Below the pieces are notes generated by a model that was given only the letters and a program-made list of their open reading frames with translations, made no database searches and was not told the origin of the DNA. The position numbers and the translations under genes are program-made. A stretch of DNA of 64,000 nucleotides, from contig JAPUER010000066.1 in the NCBI GenBank assembly GCA_027492485.1, positions 62,001 to 126,000 on the forward strand, read 5' to 3'. This document shows positions 52,889-62,690 of this stretch, piece by piece (position 1 is the first letter of the stretch; the number at the start of each line of letters is the position of its first letter). Source of the DNA: Betaproteobacteria bacterium (GTDB lineage: Bacteria > Pseudomonadota > Gammaproteobacteria > Burkholderiales > Casimicrobiaceae).

Positions 52889-54297
52889 CCGCCGCGACCG
52901 GTGGCAGCGAGGTAGTCGCCAAGCAGCGCAGCCGGGTCTGCCGGTCGCGCCGCGATGGGCCGCGCGATGCGGGTGATGTTGAGGAAATGGCGGTAGCCGA
53001 GGTTCTCGGAGAAACTGTTGCCGCCCCAGGTGCCGCAGCCCATCGACAGCGAAAACGGCAGGCCGTTGTCGAAGCTGCCGCCGGTGGCGATGCAGTGCGC
53101 CTGATTGACGATCACGCGCGCTACGGGCAAGGCGAGGCCGAGTTGCAGCGCCAGCGCGTTGGCCACCTCTGGCGCCGCGTGCAGCCCCACCGAATGCCCG
53201 GCGCCCTGATAGCGGTAGATCGCCGCGACCTGCGTGGCAGCGGCGTCGAAGCCGTCGGCGCGGTAAACCGTCAGCACCGGCGACAGTTTTTCGCCGGAGA
53301 ACGGGTAGTCGGGGCCGGCGCCTGTCTCCTCGACCATCAGCACGCGGGCGTTGGCGGCGCGGGCGATGCCGGCCGCCTGCGCAATCTCGCCGGCGGTCTT
53401 CGCCGTGAGATCGCCGGAGAGCTTGCCGGCCGGGAACAGCGCGGCCTGCAGCTGCGCTTTTTCGCCGCCGTCGAGCAGCACCGCGCCCTGCGCCGCCAGC
53501 GCGGCCAGCATCGGCGCGTACACGGCGGCGTCGATCACCACGCTGTTCTCACTGGAACAACTGGTGGCATTGTCGAAGGTTTTCGAGCGCACGATGCGCT
53601 CGGCGGCTGCGGCGAGATCGGCGCTCGGGTGCACGATCACCGACACATTGCCGGCACCGACGCCGAACGCCGGCGTGCCGCTCGAATAGGCGGCTTTGAT
53701 GTTGGACTGCGAGCCGGTGGCGACTACCAGATCGACCTGGCGCAAAAGCTCGTTGGTCAGCGCCTTGTTCACCGGCGCCGGCAACAGTTGCACCAGATCG
53801 CGCGGTGCGCCGATGCGGTCGAATTCCTCATGCACGAAGCCAAGCAGCAGCGCCGCCGTGGAGTAGCCCTTCGGCGACGGCGCCAGGATGATCGCGTTGC
53901 GGCCCTTCATCGCGTTGATGATCATGTTGGCCGGCGTCGCACCGGGATTGGTGGAGGGCGTGATGGCGCCCACCACGCCGGCCGGGCGCGCGATTTCGGT
54001 GACGCCGAGCGCGGCGTCTTCGGCGATCACGCCGACCGAGCGCGCGCCGGCGAGGTCGCGCAACAGGCCCAGCGTTTTGCGGTGGTTCTTCTGGATCTTG
54101 TCGGCGACGTTGCCGAGGCCGGTGTCGCGCACCGCAAGCTCGGCCAGCGCGCGGTTGCGGGCAGGCGCCATGATCGCCCAGGCGACGGCGGCCACCAGAC
54201 GGTCGGCACCTGCTTGGTCGTAGCCGTCGGCGACCGCCTGCGCCGCCCGCGCGCGGACGATCAGCCCGGCGACGATGTCCGCTTCCTGCGACTGCAT
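52864..54297 (-). CDS. sauS: CoA-acylating aldehyde dehydrogenase, candidate sulfoacetaldehyde dehydrogenase
   Basis: A 477-residue enzyme of the EutE/AdhE-type acylating ALDH group. The nucleophilic cysteine is in FDNATSCSSENSVV near residue 245, and AGVVGAITPSTNP, VATGSQSNIKAAYSSGTPAFGVGAGN and YPFSGEKLSPVL are family motifs. Beside xsc it most plausibly converts sulfoacetyl-CoA to sulfoacetaldehyde (SauS); the symbol rests on context. Acetaldehyde is the alternative substrate. The frame is open 78 codons upstream, but that part overlaps the Bug gene and is low-complexity. It starts 8 bp after the Bug gene. The last 8 residues come from a palindromic repeat. Confidence 0.85.
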   Translation of the reverse strand: MQSQEADIVAGLIVRARAAQAVADGYDQAGADRLVAAVAWAIMAPARNRALAELAVRDTGLGNVADKIQKNHRKTLGLLRDLAGARSVGVIAEDAALGVTEIARPAGVVGAITPSTNPGATPANMIINAMKGRNAIILAPSPKGYSTAALLLGFVHEEFDRIGAPRDLVQLLPAPVNKALTNELLRQVDLVVATGSQSNIKAAYSSGTPAFGVGAGNVSVIVHPSADLAAAAERIVRSKTFDNATSCSSENSVVIDAAVYAPMLAALAAQGAVLLDGGEKAQLQAALFPAGKLSGDLTAKTAGEIAQAAGIARAANARVLMVEETGAGPDYPFSGEKLSPVLTVYRADGFDAAATQVAAIYRYQGAGHSVGLHAAPEVANALALQLGLALPVARVIVNQAHCIATGGSFDNGLPFSLSMGCGTWGGNSFSENLGYRHFLNITRIARPIAARPADPAALLGDYLAATGRGGAASGLSA

Positions 54298-54305
54298 CGA
54301 CGGGC

Positions 54306-55307
54306 TCAGTTGTCGACCTTGGCCCCGGATGCCTTGGCCACCTTGGCCCAGCGCTCCATCTCGGCCTTGACGAATTTGGCGAATTCGGCCGGCGGCATGC
54401 CACCGGCGTCGGCGGCGGCGTTGGCCCAATTGAGCTTGACCGCCGGGTCGTCCAGCGCCTTGACGATTTCCTTGTACATCTTGTCGACGATCTCCGGCGG
54501 CGTGCCTTTCACCGCCCACACCGCGTACCACTGCGAGACTTCGCTGTTCGGATAGCCCTGCTCCGCCAGCGTCGGGATGTCGGGATACTGAGGCGAGCGT
54601 TGCGCCGCCATCAGCCCGAGCGGACGCGCCTTGCCGGAGCGGATCTGGGCGGCGGTGGCGCTCATGCCGTCGATCAGCACGTCGAGCGAACCGCCGAGGA
54701 AATCCTGCATCGCCGGGCCCATGCCTTTGTAGGGAACGTGCACCAGATCGATGTGATTGGCGAGCTTGAACAGTTCGCCCGTCAAGTGCTGCGAGGTGCC
54801 CGAGCCCGGCGAGCCGAAATTGAGTTTGCCCGGGTTCGCCTTGGCGTAGTCGACCAAGTCCTTGACGGTCTTCACGTTTGGCAGCTTGTTCGGCTGCGCG
54901 GCGATCACGAATGGCATGATCGCCAGCAGCGTGACCGGCACGAAATCCTTCTCGATGTCATAGGACAGCTTCGGGTAAATCGACGGTGCGATGCTGTGAT
55001 GCACGGCGCCGATCAGGAAGGTGTAGCCATCCGGCGCGGCGCGGGCGGCCTGCGCGGCGCCGACCGTGCCCCCGGCACCGCCGATGTTCTCGACGATGAA
55101 CTGCTGGCCGGTCTGCTTGGTCAACTGCGCCGACAGCGGCCGGGCAAAGGTGTCGGTGCCGCCGCCGGCGGGGAACGGATTGATCAGCCTGACCGGTTTG
55201 CTCGGCCAGGCTTGCGCCAGCGCAGTCTGCGAAAAACCAAGACCGGCCAGCGCGATTGCCGTCAAGGTGGCAGAGAGCGATCGCGAAACAGGGAACAGAC
55301 GGGACAC
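54306..55307 (-). CDS. Bug/TctC-family periplasmic solute receptor
   Basis: A 333-residue receptor with a signal peptide (TLTAIALAGLGFSQTALAQA). It has the family motifs WPSKPVRLINPFPAGGGTD and VENIGGAGGTVGA, and later VPYKGMGPAMQDFLGG. Bug proteins bind carboxylates or other anions for tripartite tricarboxylate transporters. No TctA/TctB gene is nearby, as is common for orphan Bugs. Between xsc and the dehydrogenase, it is a candidate sulfoacetate or other sulfonate receptor. Confidence 0.93.
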   Translation of the reverse strand: MSRLFPVSRSLSATLTAIALAGLGFSQTALAQAWPSKPVRLINPFPAGGGTDTFARPLSAQLTKQTGQQFIVENIGGAGGTVGAAQAARAAPDGYTFLIGAVHHSIAPSIYPKLSYDIEKDFVPVTLLAIMPFVIAAQPNKLPNVKTVKDLVDYAKANPGKLNFGSPGSGTSQHLTGELFKLANHIDLVHVPYKGMGPAMQDFLGGSLDVLIDGMSATAAQIRSGKARPLGLMAAQRSPQYPDIPTLAEQGYPNSEVSQWYAVWAVKGTPPEIVDKMYKEIVKALDDPAVKLNWANAAADAGGMPPAEFAKFVKAEMERWAKVAKASGAKVDN

Positions 55308-55497
55308 AGCAACCTCCTCGGGTGAAATGGCATTGCGGCACAGGGACGGTGATTGAACCGCTTGCTCGGGCGTGCCGCCGCGACCTTGATACTAGCCGAC
55401 CGCGATGACGGCGTCATTGGCGCAATCCCGCGTCGGCATTCTTCGCGCCATAGCGCGCGGCAACAGTCCCTCCCGACCGTCGCCGCGCATGACCTCG

Positions 55498-57345
55498 CTA
55501 GCGCTTGATCTCCGTGTGCTTGTACTTCGGCAGGAAACGCGTCGGCAGCGCCAGCGCGTCGCGGCGGAACGGGTCGCCCAGCTCCTTGGTCACCATGACC
55601 TCGATGATCGTCGTCTTGCCGCGCTTCTGCGCCGCGCAGGCTTCGCGCAGCGCCGGGCCGACGTCGGACAGCTCGTCGATGCGCAGCCCCTCCGCGCCCA
55701 TCGCCACCGCCACATTGGCCCAGTGCGGCTGGTTGTCGAGCGCCACACCGAGGTAGCGGTGGTTGTAGAAGTCGACGTGATTCTTCTTCTCGGCGCCCCA
55801 CTGGCCGTTGTTGAACACCACGGCCGTCACCGGGATGTTCTCGCGCACGCAGGTCTGTATCTCGTTGAAGCTGATGCCCCAGGCGCCGTCGCCGACGTAA
55901 GCGATGGCCGGCCGGTCGGGCGCGGCGAGCTTGGCGCCGATGATGGTCGGGAAAGCGTAGCCGCAGTTGCCGAAGCTCATCGCGGCGAACATCGAACGCG
56001 GTTCGTTGAAACGCAGGTAACTATTGGACACCGAGCAGATGTTGCCGATGTCGGTGGACACCATTGCCCGCGCCGGCATCGCTTTTTCGAGCTCGCGCAG
56101 CATTTGCCGCGGGTGCATGTAGCGCGATGCGGCGGAAACCTCCAGCGAATAGGCGTCGCGCTCCTGCGTCCAGCCGTCGAGTTCTTTTTCCCAGGCCTTC
56201 TTCTCTCTCGCCACCGTGGCGAGACGGCTGTCGCGGTTGGCGTGACAGGCGAGCGACTTGCCCTTGAGCCGCGCCGCCAGCGCCAGCGCCGCCGCTCGGG
56301 CGTCGCCGCAGATGCCGACCGAAATCTTCTTGACCAGCCCCAGCATCTTGGCGTCGGCGTCGATCTGGATGATCTTGGCGTTCTTCGGCCAGTAGTCGAG
56401 ACCGTGTTGCGGCAAGGTGCCGAACGGGCCGAGGCGGGTACCGAGCGCGAGCACCACGTCGGCCTTGCTGATCAGCTTCATCGCCGCCTTCGAGCCTTGA
56501 TAGCCGAGCGGGCCGCACCACAGGCGATGCGCGGCGGGGAAGCTGTCGTTGTGCAGATAGCTGTTGCAGACCGGCGCGTCGAGCAGCTCGGCCAGCTTCA
56601 CCGCCGCGTCGGTGCCGTTGGCCATGATCACGCCGCCGCCGGCGAGGATGACCGGGAATTTGGCCTTCGCCAGCAGTTCGGCGGCGTCGTCGAGCGCCTT
56701 TTCGCCGCCGACACCACGTTCGACGACGATCGGCGCCGGAATTTCAAAGTCGCCATCGCCGTAGAAAAAGTCGCGCGGAATATTGAGCTGGGTCGGGCCG
56801 AGCTCGATGTGGGCGCGGTCGAACGCACGCGCAGTCAGCTCCGCCATGCGCAGCTTGTTGTTGACGTGCGACTGGAACTTGGTGATCTTGGAGAAGATCG
56901 GCAGTTGTTCGGTTTCCTGAAAGCCGCCGAGACCCAGCGTCATCGAGCCGGTTTCCGGCGTGATGACGACCACCGGCGAGTGCGCCCAGTAGGCGGCGGC
57001 CGTGGCGGTGACGAAGTTGGTGATGCCGGGGCCGTTCTGCCCAATGCAGACGCCGTGCCGGCCAGACACGCGGGAATAGCCGTCGGCCATGTGGCCGGCG
57101 CCCTGCTCATGCGCGACCGAGATGAAGCGGATGCCGGCGCTCGGGAACAGGTCGAGCGCATCCATGTAGGCCGAACCGACGATGCCGAACACATCGGTGA
57201 CGCCCTGCGCCACTAACGTCTCGACGAAGGCCTCGGACGGTGTCATGCGCGTCTTGCCCTGGGTGACGCGGCGGTCGACTTTCGGCCCGGCCGGCGCTTT
57301 GCGGCGGGCCGGGGCTGCGGATTTCTTCTTTGTCGCGTTTGTCAT
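55498..57345 (-). CDS. xsc: Sulfoacetaldehyde acetyltransferase
   Basis: A 615-residue ThDP enzyme converting sulfoacetaldehyde and phosphate to acetyl phosphate and sulfite. MTPSEAFVETLVAQGVTDVF begins the conserved part, the ThDP-activating glutamate is in VAHEQGAGHMADGYSR, and the cofactor motif GDGAWGISF ends in NNGQW. A 33-residue Lys/Ala-rich extension (KKKSAAPARRKAPAGPK) precedes the conserved start; the Met at 57246 is an alternative. Divergent from the IclR gene; first gene of an operon with the Bug receptor and aldehyde dehydrogenase. Confidence 0.95.
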   Translation of the reverse strand: MTNATKKKSAAPARRKAPAGPKVDRRVTQGKTRMTPSEAFVETLVAQGVTDVFGIVGSAYMDALDLFPSAGIRFISVAHEQGAGHMADGYSRVSGRHGVCIGQNGPGITNFVTATAAAYWAHSPVVVITPETGSMTLGLGGFQETEQLPIFSKITKFQSHVNNKLRMAELTARAFDRAHIELGPTQLNIPRDFFYGDGDFEIPAPIVVERGVGGEKALDDAAELLAKAKFPVILAGGGVIMANGTDAAVKLAELLDAPVCNSYLHNDSFPAAHRLWCGPLGYQGSKAAMKLISKADVVLALGTRLGPFGTLPQHGLDYWPKNAKIIQIDADAKMLGLVKKISVGICGDARAAALALAARLKGKSLACHANRDSRLATVAREKKAWEKELDGWTQERDAYSLEVSAASRYMHPRQMLRELEKAMPARAMVSTDIGNICSVSNSYLRFNEPRSMFAAMSFGNCGYAFPTIIGAKLAAPDRPAIAYVGDGAWGISFNEIQTCVRENIPVTAVVFNNGQWGAEKKNHVDFYNHRYLGVALDNQPHWANVAVAMGAEGLRIDELSDVGPALREACAAQKRGKTTIIEVMVTKELGDPFRRDALALPTRFLPKYKHTEIKR

Positions 57346-57364
57346 GGCTGACCTCTGTAGGCTG

Positions 57365-57383
57365 ACGTCATTTACGATGACGC
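57365..57383. promoter_or_regulatory. Inverted repeat before xsc
   Basis: CGTCAT / ATGACG with a 5-bp spacer, about 20 bp upstream of the xsc ATG and inside the divergent xsc-iclR gap. It could be the IclR-type operator controlling xsc. Symmetry and position only. Confidence 0.5.
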
Positions 57384-57451
57384 AAGTTTGCGCGCCGGCC
57401 TCCGTTACGCATGTTGCGGTGCGCGGAAAACGAATCTCCCGGTTTCATTTT

Positions 57452-57479
57452 TTGTCATTAGGGTCGGTTTGTGCATAAT
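57452..57479 (+). promoter_or_regulatory. Probable sigma-70 promoter of the iclR gene
   Basis: TTGTCA, 16-bp spacer, CATAAT; the -10 ends 28 bp before the ATG, and an AGGA ribosome-binding sequence follows. Good agreement with the consensus in an otherwise GC-rich region. Confidence 0.6.
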
Positions 57480-57507
57480 GCGGATTCGACCAACTTAGGA
57501 CCATAAG

Positions 57508-58296
57508 ATGTCGGCAGAACAGGAAGAAGCGCACCGCGACAGCCGCGAAGCAGGATCGGCAGCGCTCAGGTCGCTGGCGGTGATGGAGTTTGTCGCCAAC
57601 AGCGAGCGCTCGGTGAGCCTCACCGAGATCATGCAGGCGGTCAGCCTGCCGAAGCCGACCGTGTTCCGCATCCTGACCACGCTGGAGGAAGCCGGCATGC
57701 TGTTGCGCGAGCCGGACGCCAAGCGCTACGTGCCCGGTGAACGCCTGGCCAATCTCGCCGCCAATGTGCTGCTGCATTCGCCACACCGCTCGGCGCGCCG
57801 CGCCATTCTGGAAGAGCTGGTGGAAAAGGTGGGCGAAACCTGCAACCTGACCATTCCCAACGGCCACTACGTCATGTATCTCGACCGCGTCGAGTCGTCG
57901 TGGCCGCTGCGCATCAATTTGCACGCGGGCTCCAAGGTGCCGCTCTATGCCAGCGCCAGCGGCAAGCTGTTTCTCGCCCACTCGCCGAAACGCATGCGCG
58001 ATCGCCTGCTGACCAGCGCGCCGCTGATCGGGCATACCAAGAACACACTGACGTCGTTGCGACAACTCGAACTGGAGTTCACCAAGATCCGGCGCAGTGG
58101 CTACGCCGTGGACAACGAGGAATATCTGGCCGGCATCTGCTGTCTGGCAGCGCCGGTGATGAACGACCAGGAGCGTGTGGTCGCTGCCGTGGCGATTCAC
58201 GGTCCGGTGTCGCGCATGAATGTGGCGCAGGCGATCGAGTTCTATCCGGTGTTGAAGGAAGCGGCGGAGCAGATTGGCCAGACGCTCGACTGGTAG
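57508..58296 (+). CDS. IclR-family transcriptional regulator
   Basis: A 262-residue regulator. The N-terminal winged helix (SLTEIMQAVSLPKPTVFRIL, residues about 30-50) is followed by the IclR effector domain (TCNLTIPNGHYVMYLDRVES, LFLAHSPKRMRDRL, YAVDNEEYLAGICCLAAPV). It is divergent from xsc and followed by pta after 11 bp. It probably senses sulfonate or an intermediate and controls both operons; an IclR regulator rather than GntR or LysR at an xsc locus is worth noting. Confidence 0.95.
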   Translation: MSAEQEEAHRDSREAGSAALRSLAVMEFVANSERSVSLTEIMQAVSLPKPTVFRILTTLEEAGMLLREPDAKRYVPGERLANLAANVLLHSPHRSARRAILEELVEKVGETCNLTIPNGHYVMYLDRVESSWPLRINLHAGSKVPLYASASGKLFLAHSPKRMRDRLLTSAPLIGHTKNTLTSLRQLELEFTKIRRSGYAVDNEEYLAGICCLAAPVMNDQERVVAAVAIHGPVSRMNVAQAIEFYPVLKEAAEQIGQTLDW

Positions 58297-58307
58297 CGAG
58301 GCGAGCC

Positions 58308-59261
58308 GTGCCGGCGCAGCAGCCGAATAGCCATCCGCGCTTGCTGGCGCTCATCGAGCGCGCGCAATCGCACGCGCCGACGACGACTGCGGTCGTCTAT
58401 CCGTGCGAGGCCTCGGCCCTCAAGGCGACCATGGACGCCGCTGCATTTGGCCTGATTCGGCCGGTGCTGTACGGACCGACGAGCGAAATTCGGGCGGTCG
58501 CGGCGAAAGCGCAACTCGATCTGGCGGCCACTGCAGTCGATTTTGTCGAGTGCGGTGCGTCACCGGTCGAGGCCGCGCGACGGGCGGTGTCCGATGCCGC
58601 CACCGGTGCCATCCAGGTGCTGATGAAAGGCAGCTTGCACAGCGACGAACTGCTGGGCGCCGTCCTCGCGCGCGACGGTGGCCTGCGTGGGTCGCAGCGG
58701 CTGACGCATACCTTTGTCTTCGACGCGCCGAGATATCACAAGCTGCTCGGCGTGACCGACGCGGTGGTCAACATCTGCCCCGACCTGCGCACCAAGCGGG
58801 ACGCGGTGGCGGCCGCCTGCGAGGCTTTCCGCCGGCTTGGCGTGGCGCGCCCCGCCGTGGCAGTCGTCACCGCCATCGAAACGGTCAATCAGGCGATACC
58901 GGCGACGCTCGACGCCAGGGAACTGGTGGCATTGGCCGGGCAAGGGGCGTTTGGCGAGGCGATCGTCGATGGCCCGTTTGGCTTCGATAATGCAATTTCG
59001 GCGGAGGCCGCGCGGATCAAGGGGCTGGGTTCCCGCGTTGCCGGCGACCCGGATATCCTGCTGGTACCGGATCTCAACGCTGGCAATATTTTGTACAAAA
59101 GCCTCGTCTACCTTGGCGGGGCCGAGTGCGCTGGCGTGGTTCTCGGCGCGCGGGTGCCGGTGGTCCTGACCAGCCGGGCCGACTCGCCGTTCAGCCGGAT
59201 TGCGTCCTGTGCGCTCGCCAATATCCTTGCGCTGGATCAAGCGGGGAGGCCGATTTGCTAA
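58308..59261 (+). CDS. pta: Phosphate acetyltransferase, short Pta type
   Basis: A 317-residue phosphate acetyl/butyryltransferase that turns acetyl phosphate (the Xsc product) into acetyl-CoA. It has VLMKGSLHSDELLGAVLAR near residue 105, SQRLTHTFVFDAP, GPFGFDNAIS, DILLVPDLNAGNILYKSL and VVLTSRADSPFSRIASCALA. It is the short form without the N-terminal regulatory domains, common at xsc loci. GTG start at 58308, 11 bp after iclR. Confidence 0.93.
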   Translation: MPAQQPNSHPRLLALIERAQSHAPTTTAVVYPCEASALKATMDAAAFGLIRPVLYGPTSEIRAVAAKAQLDLAATAVDFVECGASPVEAARRAVSDAATGAIQVLMKGSLHSDELLGAVLARDGGLRGSQRLTHTFVFDAPRYHKLLGVTDAVVNICPDLRTKRDAVAAACEAFRRLGVARPAVAVVTAIETVNQAIPATLDARELVALAGQGAFGEAIVDGPFGFDNAISAEAARIKGLGSRVAGDPDILLVPDLNAGNILYKSLVYLGGAECAGVVLGARVPVVLTSRADSPFSRIASCALANILALDQAGRPIC

Positions 59262-59425
59262 ACTTTCAAGGTTTTTCGGGGCTCCGCTACGATCTCGACA
59301 GGTCGACAATACGACTGCAGTCGCGGACCGGCGGAGGCGCGTTTCTCTACCAGCACCAAAGCAGTGCTGGCCATTACGGGACACGGGGTTGCATTCGCAA
59401 CCTGTCGTGAAATTGGGGTGTAGTC

Positions 59426-61006
59426 GTGCGAAACGGGATGGATTCGGTGGATACTGGCAAACAAAACAGGCACGCGTTCGCGTTCAGCAAGAAGGCGTGC
59501 GTCGCGCGCCTGGCAGCCGTCGGCGCCGCGTCGTTGCCGTTGCTCGCAAGCGCTGACTGGAAGATGAACCTGCAGGTGCCGAATTCCGGCGTCGCCGGCA
59601 TGGTCTATGACCTGCACACGCTCATCACCGTCGTTTGCGTGATCATCTTCATCGGTGTCTTCGGCACCATGTTTTATTCGCTCTATGCGCATCGCAAGAG
59701 CAAGGGGCACAAGGCGGCCCAGTTCCACGAAAGCGCCACGGTCGAGGCGGTATGGACCATCATTCCATTCTTCATCCTGCTCGGTATGGCGTTTCCGGCC
59801 ACCAAGGCCCTGCTTGAAGCGCGCGACACCTCGGCGCCCGACATGACGGTCAAGGTAACCGGCTATCAATGGAAATGGGGCTACGACTACCTCAACGACG
59901 GCTTCGGGTTCGTGTCCAATCTGGCGACGCCGCTGTCGCAAATTACCGGTGGCGAAAAGCAGGGCGACAACTACCTGCTGGAAGTCGACAATCCGCTGGT
60001 GGTGCCGGTCGGTCGCAAGGTGCGCCTGCTGCTGACCGCCAACGACGTCATTCATGCCTGGTGGGTTCCTGCCATCGGCGTCAAGCAGGATGCCGTTCCC
60101 GGCTTTGTGCGCGACACCTGGTTCCGCGCCGATCGCCCCGGCCTCTACCGCGGCAACTGCGCTGAACTGTGCGGCAAGGAGCATGGCTACATGCCGATCG
60201 TCGTTGACGTCAAGACGCAGGCGGACTATGACAAGTGGGTCGCTGCGCAGAAGGACAAGTACGGCGTCGGCAAAGCGACTGCGGCGGCAGTTGCGGTTGA
60301 CACCAAGACTTATTCGCGCGACGAGCTGGTGGCGCACGGCAAGACCGTTTACGAAGGCGTCGGCGGCTGCCAGGGCTGCCATCAACCGACCGGCAAGGGT
60401 GTGCCGGGGACATTCCCCGCTCTCGACGGATCAAAAATCGTCAATGGCGGCAAGGACGGCCAGATCGCCATCCTGCTCAACGGCAAGCCGGGCACGGCGA
60501 TGGCGTCGTTCAAACACCTCAGCGACAAGGATCTCGCGGGCGTGATGGCGTTTACGCGCAGCACCTGGTCGAACAAGGCGGCGGAAATCGCGCAGCCGAT
60601 TGATTTCGCAAAGGCGCGCAACGGTGGCGTGCTGCCGGCGAGCGCCGCCGCACCCGACGTCGCCGCATCGGCCACCGCGCCAGCCGGCGCAGCGCTTGCC
60701 GAAAAAATCTTCTTCGCGACAGGCAAGAAGGACCTCCCAGCCGAGGCCAGGGCATCGATCGATGCGGCGCTCGCCTTCCTGAAGGGCAAGGCCGATTCTA
60801 AAGTTGAAATTACGGGTTACACCGACAAAACGGGTGATGTCGCGGCTAATCTCGAACTTGCCAAGGAACGCGCCAAGGCCGTTCGCGAAGCATTGGTGAC
60901 AGCCGGCGCGGCCCGCGAGCGCATCACCATGAAGCCTCCGGCCGAAGTGACGGGCAGCAAGGACAACCGCGAAGCGCGTCGCGTCGAAATCAACGCCGGC
61001 GCCTGA
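59426..61006 (+). CDS. coxB: Cytochrome c oxidase subunit II fused to cytochrome c and OmpA-like domains
   Basis: A 526-residue subunit II of the aa3 oxidase. A signal or leader helix is followed by two membrane helices and the CuA domain ([12 protein letters not shown], ligands C, C, H, M). A c-type heme domain has CQGCH near residue 315. A C-terminal OmpA-like domain has [30 protein letters not shown] and [14 protein letters not shown]. The OmpA-like part normally binds peptidoglycan, so the oxidase may be tethered to the wall; this is an inference. GTG start at 59426, or ATG at 59438. First gene of the cox operon. Confidence 0.95.
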   Translation: MRNGMDSVDTGKQNRHAFAFSKKACVARLAAVGAASLPLLASADWKMNLQVPNSGVAGMVYDLHTLITVVCVIIFIGVFGTMFYSLYAHRKSKGHKAAQFHESATVEAVWTIIPFFILLGMAFPATKALLEARDTSAPDMTVKVTGYQWKWGYDYLNDGFGFVSNLATPLSQITGGEKQGDNYLLEVDNPLVVPVGRKVRLLLTANDVIHAWWVPAIGVKQDAVPGFVRDTWFRADRPGLYRGNCAELCGKEHGYMPIVVDVKTQADYDKWVAAQKDKYGVGKATAAAVAVDTKTYSRDELVAHGKTVYEGVGGCQGCHQPTGKGVPGTFPALDGSKIVNGGKDGQIAILLNGKPGTAMASFKHLSDKDLAGVMAFTRSTWSNKAAEIAQPIDFAKARNGGVLPASAAAPDVAASATAPAGAALAEKIFFATGKKDLPAEARASIDAALAFLKGKADSKVEITGYTDKTGDVAANLELAKERAKAVREALVTAGAARERITMKPPAEVTGSKDNREARRVEINAGA

Positions 61007-61073
61007 TCGGCCCGCTCGACCCGACCCAGTTCAAGAGACAAGCAGCGATTCAGAGATTCAGGAGCAGGCGATC

Positions 61074-62678
61074 ATGGCAAGCATTCCCCACGACGCAGTA
61101 CATGGCGGCCACGGCCACGACGAACATCACGACCATCACCCGACCGGCATCAAGCGCTGGTTGACCACCACCAACCACAAGGACATCGGTTCGATGTACC
61201 TGTGGTTCAGCTTCACGATGTTCATCGTTGGCGGCATCATGGCGCTGATCATTCGCGCCGAGTTGTTCCAGCCCGGCCTGCAGGTCGTCAGGCCCGAGTT
61301 CTTCAACCAGATGACGTCGCTGCATGGCCTTATCATGGTGTTCGGGGCGATCATGCCGGCCTTCGTCGGCTTCGCCAACTGGATGCTGCCGCTGCAGCTT
61401 GGCGCGCCCGACATGGCGTTCGCCCGCATGAACAACTGGTCGTTCTGGCTGCTGCCGCCGGCAGCGATCCTGCTGGTGACGTCGATGTTCGTGCCCGGCG
61501 GCTCGGTGGCGGCCGGCTGGACGATGTACCCGCCGCTGACCGTGCAGCAGGGCATCGGCATGGATCTGACGATCTTCGCCGTGCATATCCTCGGCGCCTC
61601 GTCGATCATGGGTTCGATCAACATCATCACCACCATCCTGAACATGCGCGCGCCCGGCATGACGATGATGAAGATGCCGATGTTCGCGTGGACCTGGCTG
61701 ATTACGGCTTTCCTGCTGATTGCGACCATGCCGGTGCTCGCCGGCGCCGTCACGATGATCCTGACCGATCGCCATTTCGGCACCACGTTCTTCAACGCTG
61801 CGGGCGGCGGTGACCCGGTGATGTACCAGCACATTTTCTGGTTCTTCGGTCACCCCGAGGTTTACATCATCGCGTTGCCGGCTTTTGGCGTGGTGTCGCA
61901 GATTCTGCCGGCGTTTAGCCGCAAACCGTTGTTCGGTTACCACTCGATGGTTTATGCCACGGCGTCGATCGCAATCCTGTCATTCATCGTCTGGGCGCAC
62001 CACATGTACACCACCGGCATGCCGCTGGCTGGCCAGCTTTACTTCATGTTCGCCACGATGCTGATCGCGGTACCGACCGGCGTCAAGGTGTTCAACTGGC
62101 TGGCGACGATGTGGCGTGGCTCGATCACGCTGGAAACGCCGATGCTGTTCTGCCTCGGCTTCCTGTTCCTGTTCACCCTTGGCGGGTTTACGGGGCTCGT
62201 GCTGTCGCTCACGCCGGTGGACATTCAGTTGCACGACACTTATTACGTGGTGGCCCATTTCCACTACGTGATGGTGGCCGGCGCCCTGTTCTCGGCCTTT
62301 GCGGCGGTGTACTACTGGGGGCCGAAGTGGACGGGCTGGATGTATGAAGAGAAGCTCGGCAAGATCCATTTCTGGTGGTCGCTGATTGCTTTCAACGTCA
62401 CCTTCTTCCCGCAACACTTCCTGGGGCTCGCCGGCATGCCGCGCCGCATCCCGGACTACAACATGCAGTTTGCCGAGTGGAACATGGTGTCCTCGATTGG
62501 CGCGTTTGCCTTTGGCACCGCGCAGATCTTCTTCCTGTTCATCGTGATCCGCATGATCACAGGCAAGAGCGGCGTGCGCGCCCCGGCCAAGCCGTGGGAC
62601 GGCGCGGAAGGCCTGGAATGGACGGTGCCTTCGCCGGCGCCGTATCACACCTTCGAAACGCCGCCGGTCGTCAAGTAG
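61074..62678 (+). CDS. ctaD: Cytochrome c oxidase subunit I (aa3 type)
   Basis: A 534-residue heme-copper oxidase core with 12 helices. It has the CuB/heme ligands [17 protein letters not shown] (His-Glu-Tyr region), HHMYTTGM and VVAHFHYVM, and [13 protein letters not shown] at the heme a site. The N-terminus is histidine-rich ([13 protein letters not shown]). It reduces oxygen to water with proton pumping. It lies 67 bp after coxB. Confidence 0.98.
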   Translation: MASIPHDAVHGGHGHDEHHDHHPTGIKRWLTTTNHKDIGSMYLWFSFTMFIVGGIMALIIRAELFQPGLQVVRPEFFNQMTSLHGLIMVFGAIMPAFVGFANWMLPLQLGAPDMAFARMNNWSFWLLPPAAILLVTSMFVPGGSVAAGWTMYPPLTVQQGIGMDLTIFAVHILGASSIMGSINIITTILNMRAPGMTMMKMPMFAWTWLITAFLLIATMPVLAGAVTMILTDRHFGTTFFNAAGGGDPVMYQHIFWFFGHPEVYIIALPAFGVVSQILPAFSRKPLFGYHSMVYATASIAILSFIVWAHHMYTTGMPLAGQLYFMFATMLIAVPTGVKVFNWLATMWRGSITLETPMLFCLGFLFLFTLGGFTGLVLSLTPVDIQLHDTYYVVAHFHYVMVAGALFSAFAAVYYWGPKWTGWMYEEKLGKIHFWWSLIAFNVTFFPQHFLGLAGMPRRIPDYNMQFAEWNMVSSIGAFAFGTAQIFFLFIVIRMITGKSGVRAPAKPWDGAEGLEWTVPSPAPYHTFETPPVVK

Positions 62679-62690
62679 AAGGGAACGCGC

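Noticed and set aside
54298-54531. 78-residue N-terminal extension of the aldehyde dehydrogenase
   Set aside because: Low-complexity Gly/Arg/Gln sequence overlapping the Bug receptor gene; the family begins at MQSQEAD.
59262-59425. Sixth copy of the AAGTCGACTT element (GTCGAC near 59291)
   Set aside because: GTCGAC is present but there are no mirrored arms or GGGCT/AGCCC boxes.
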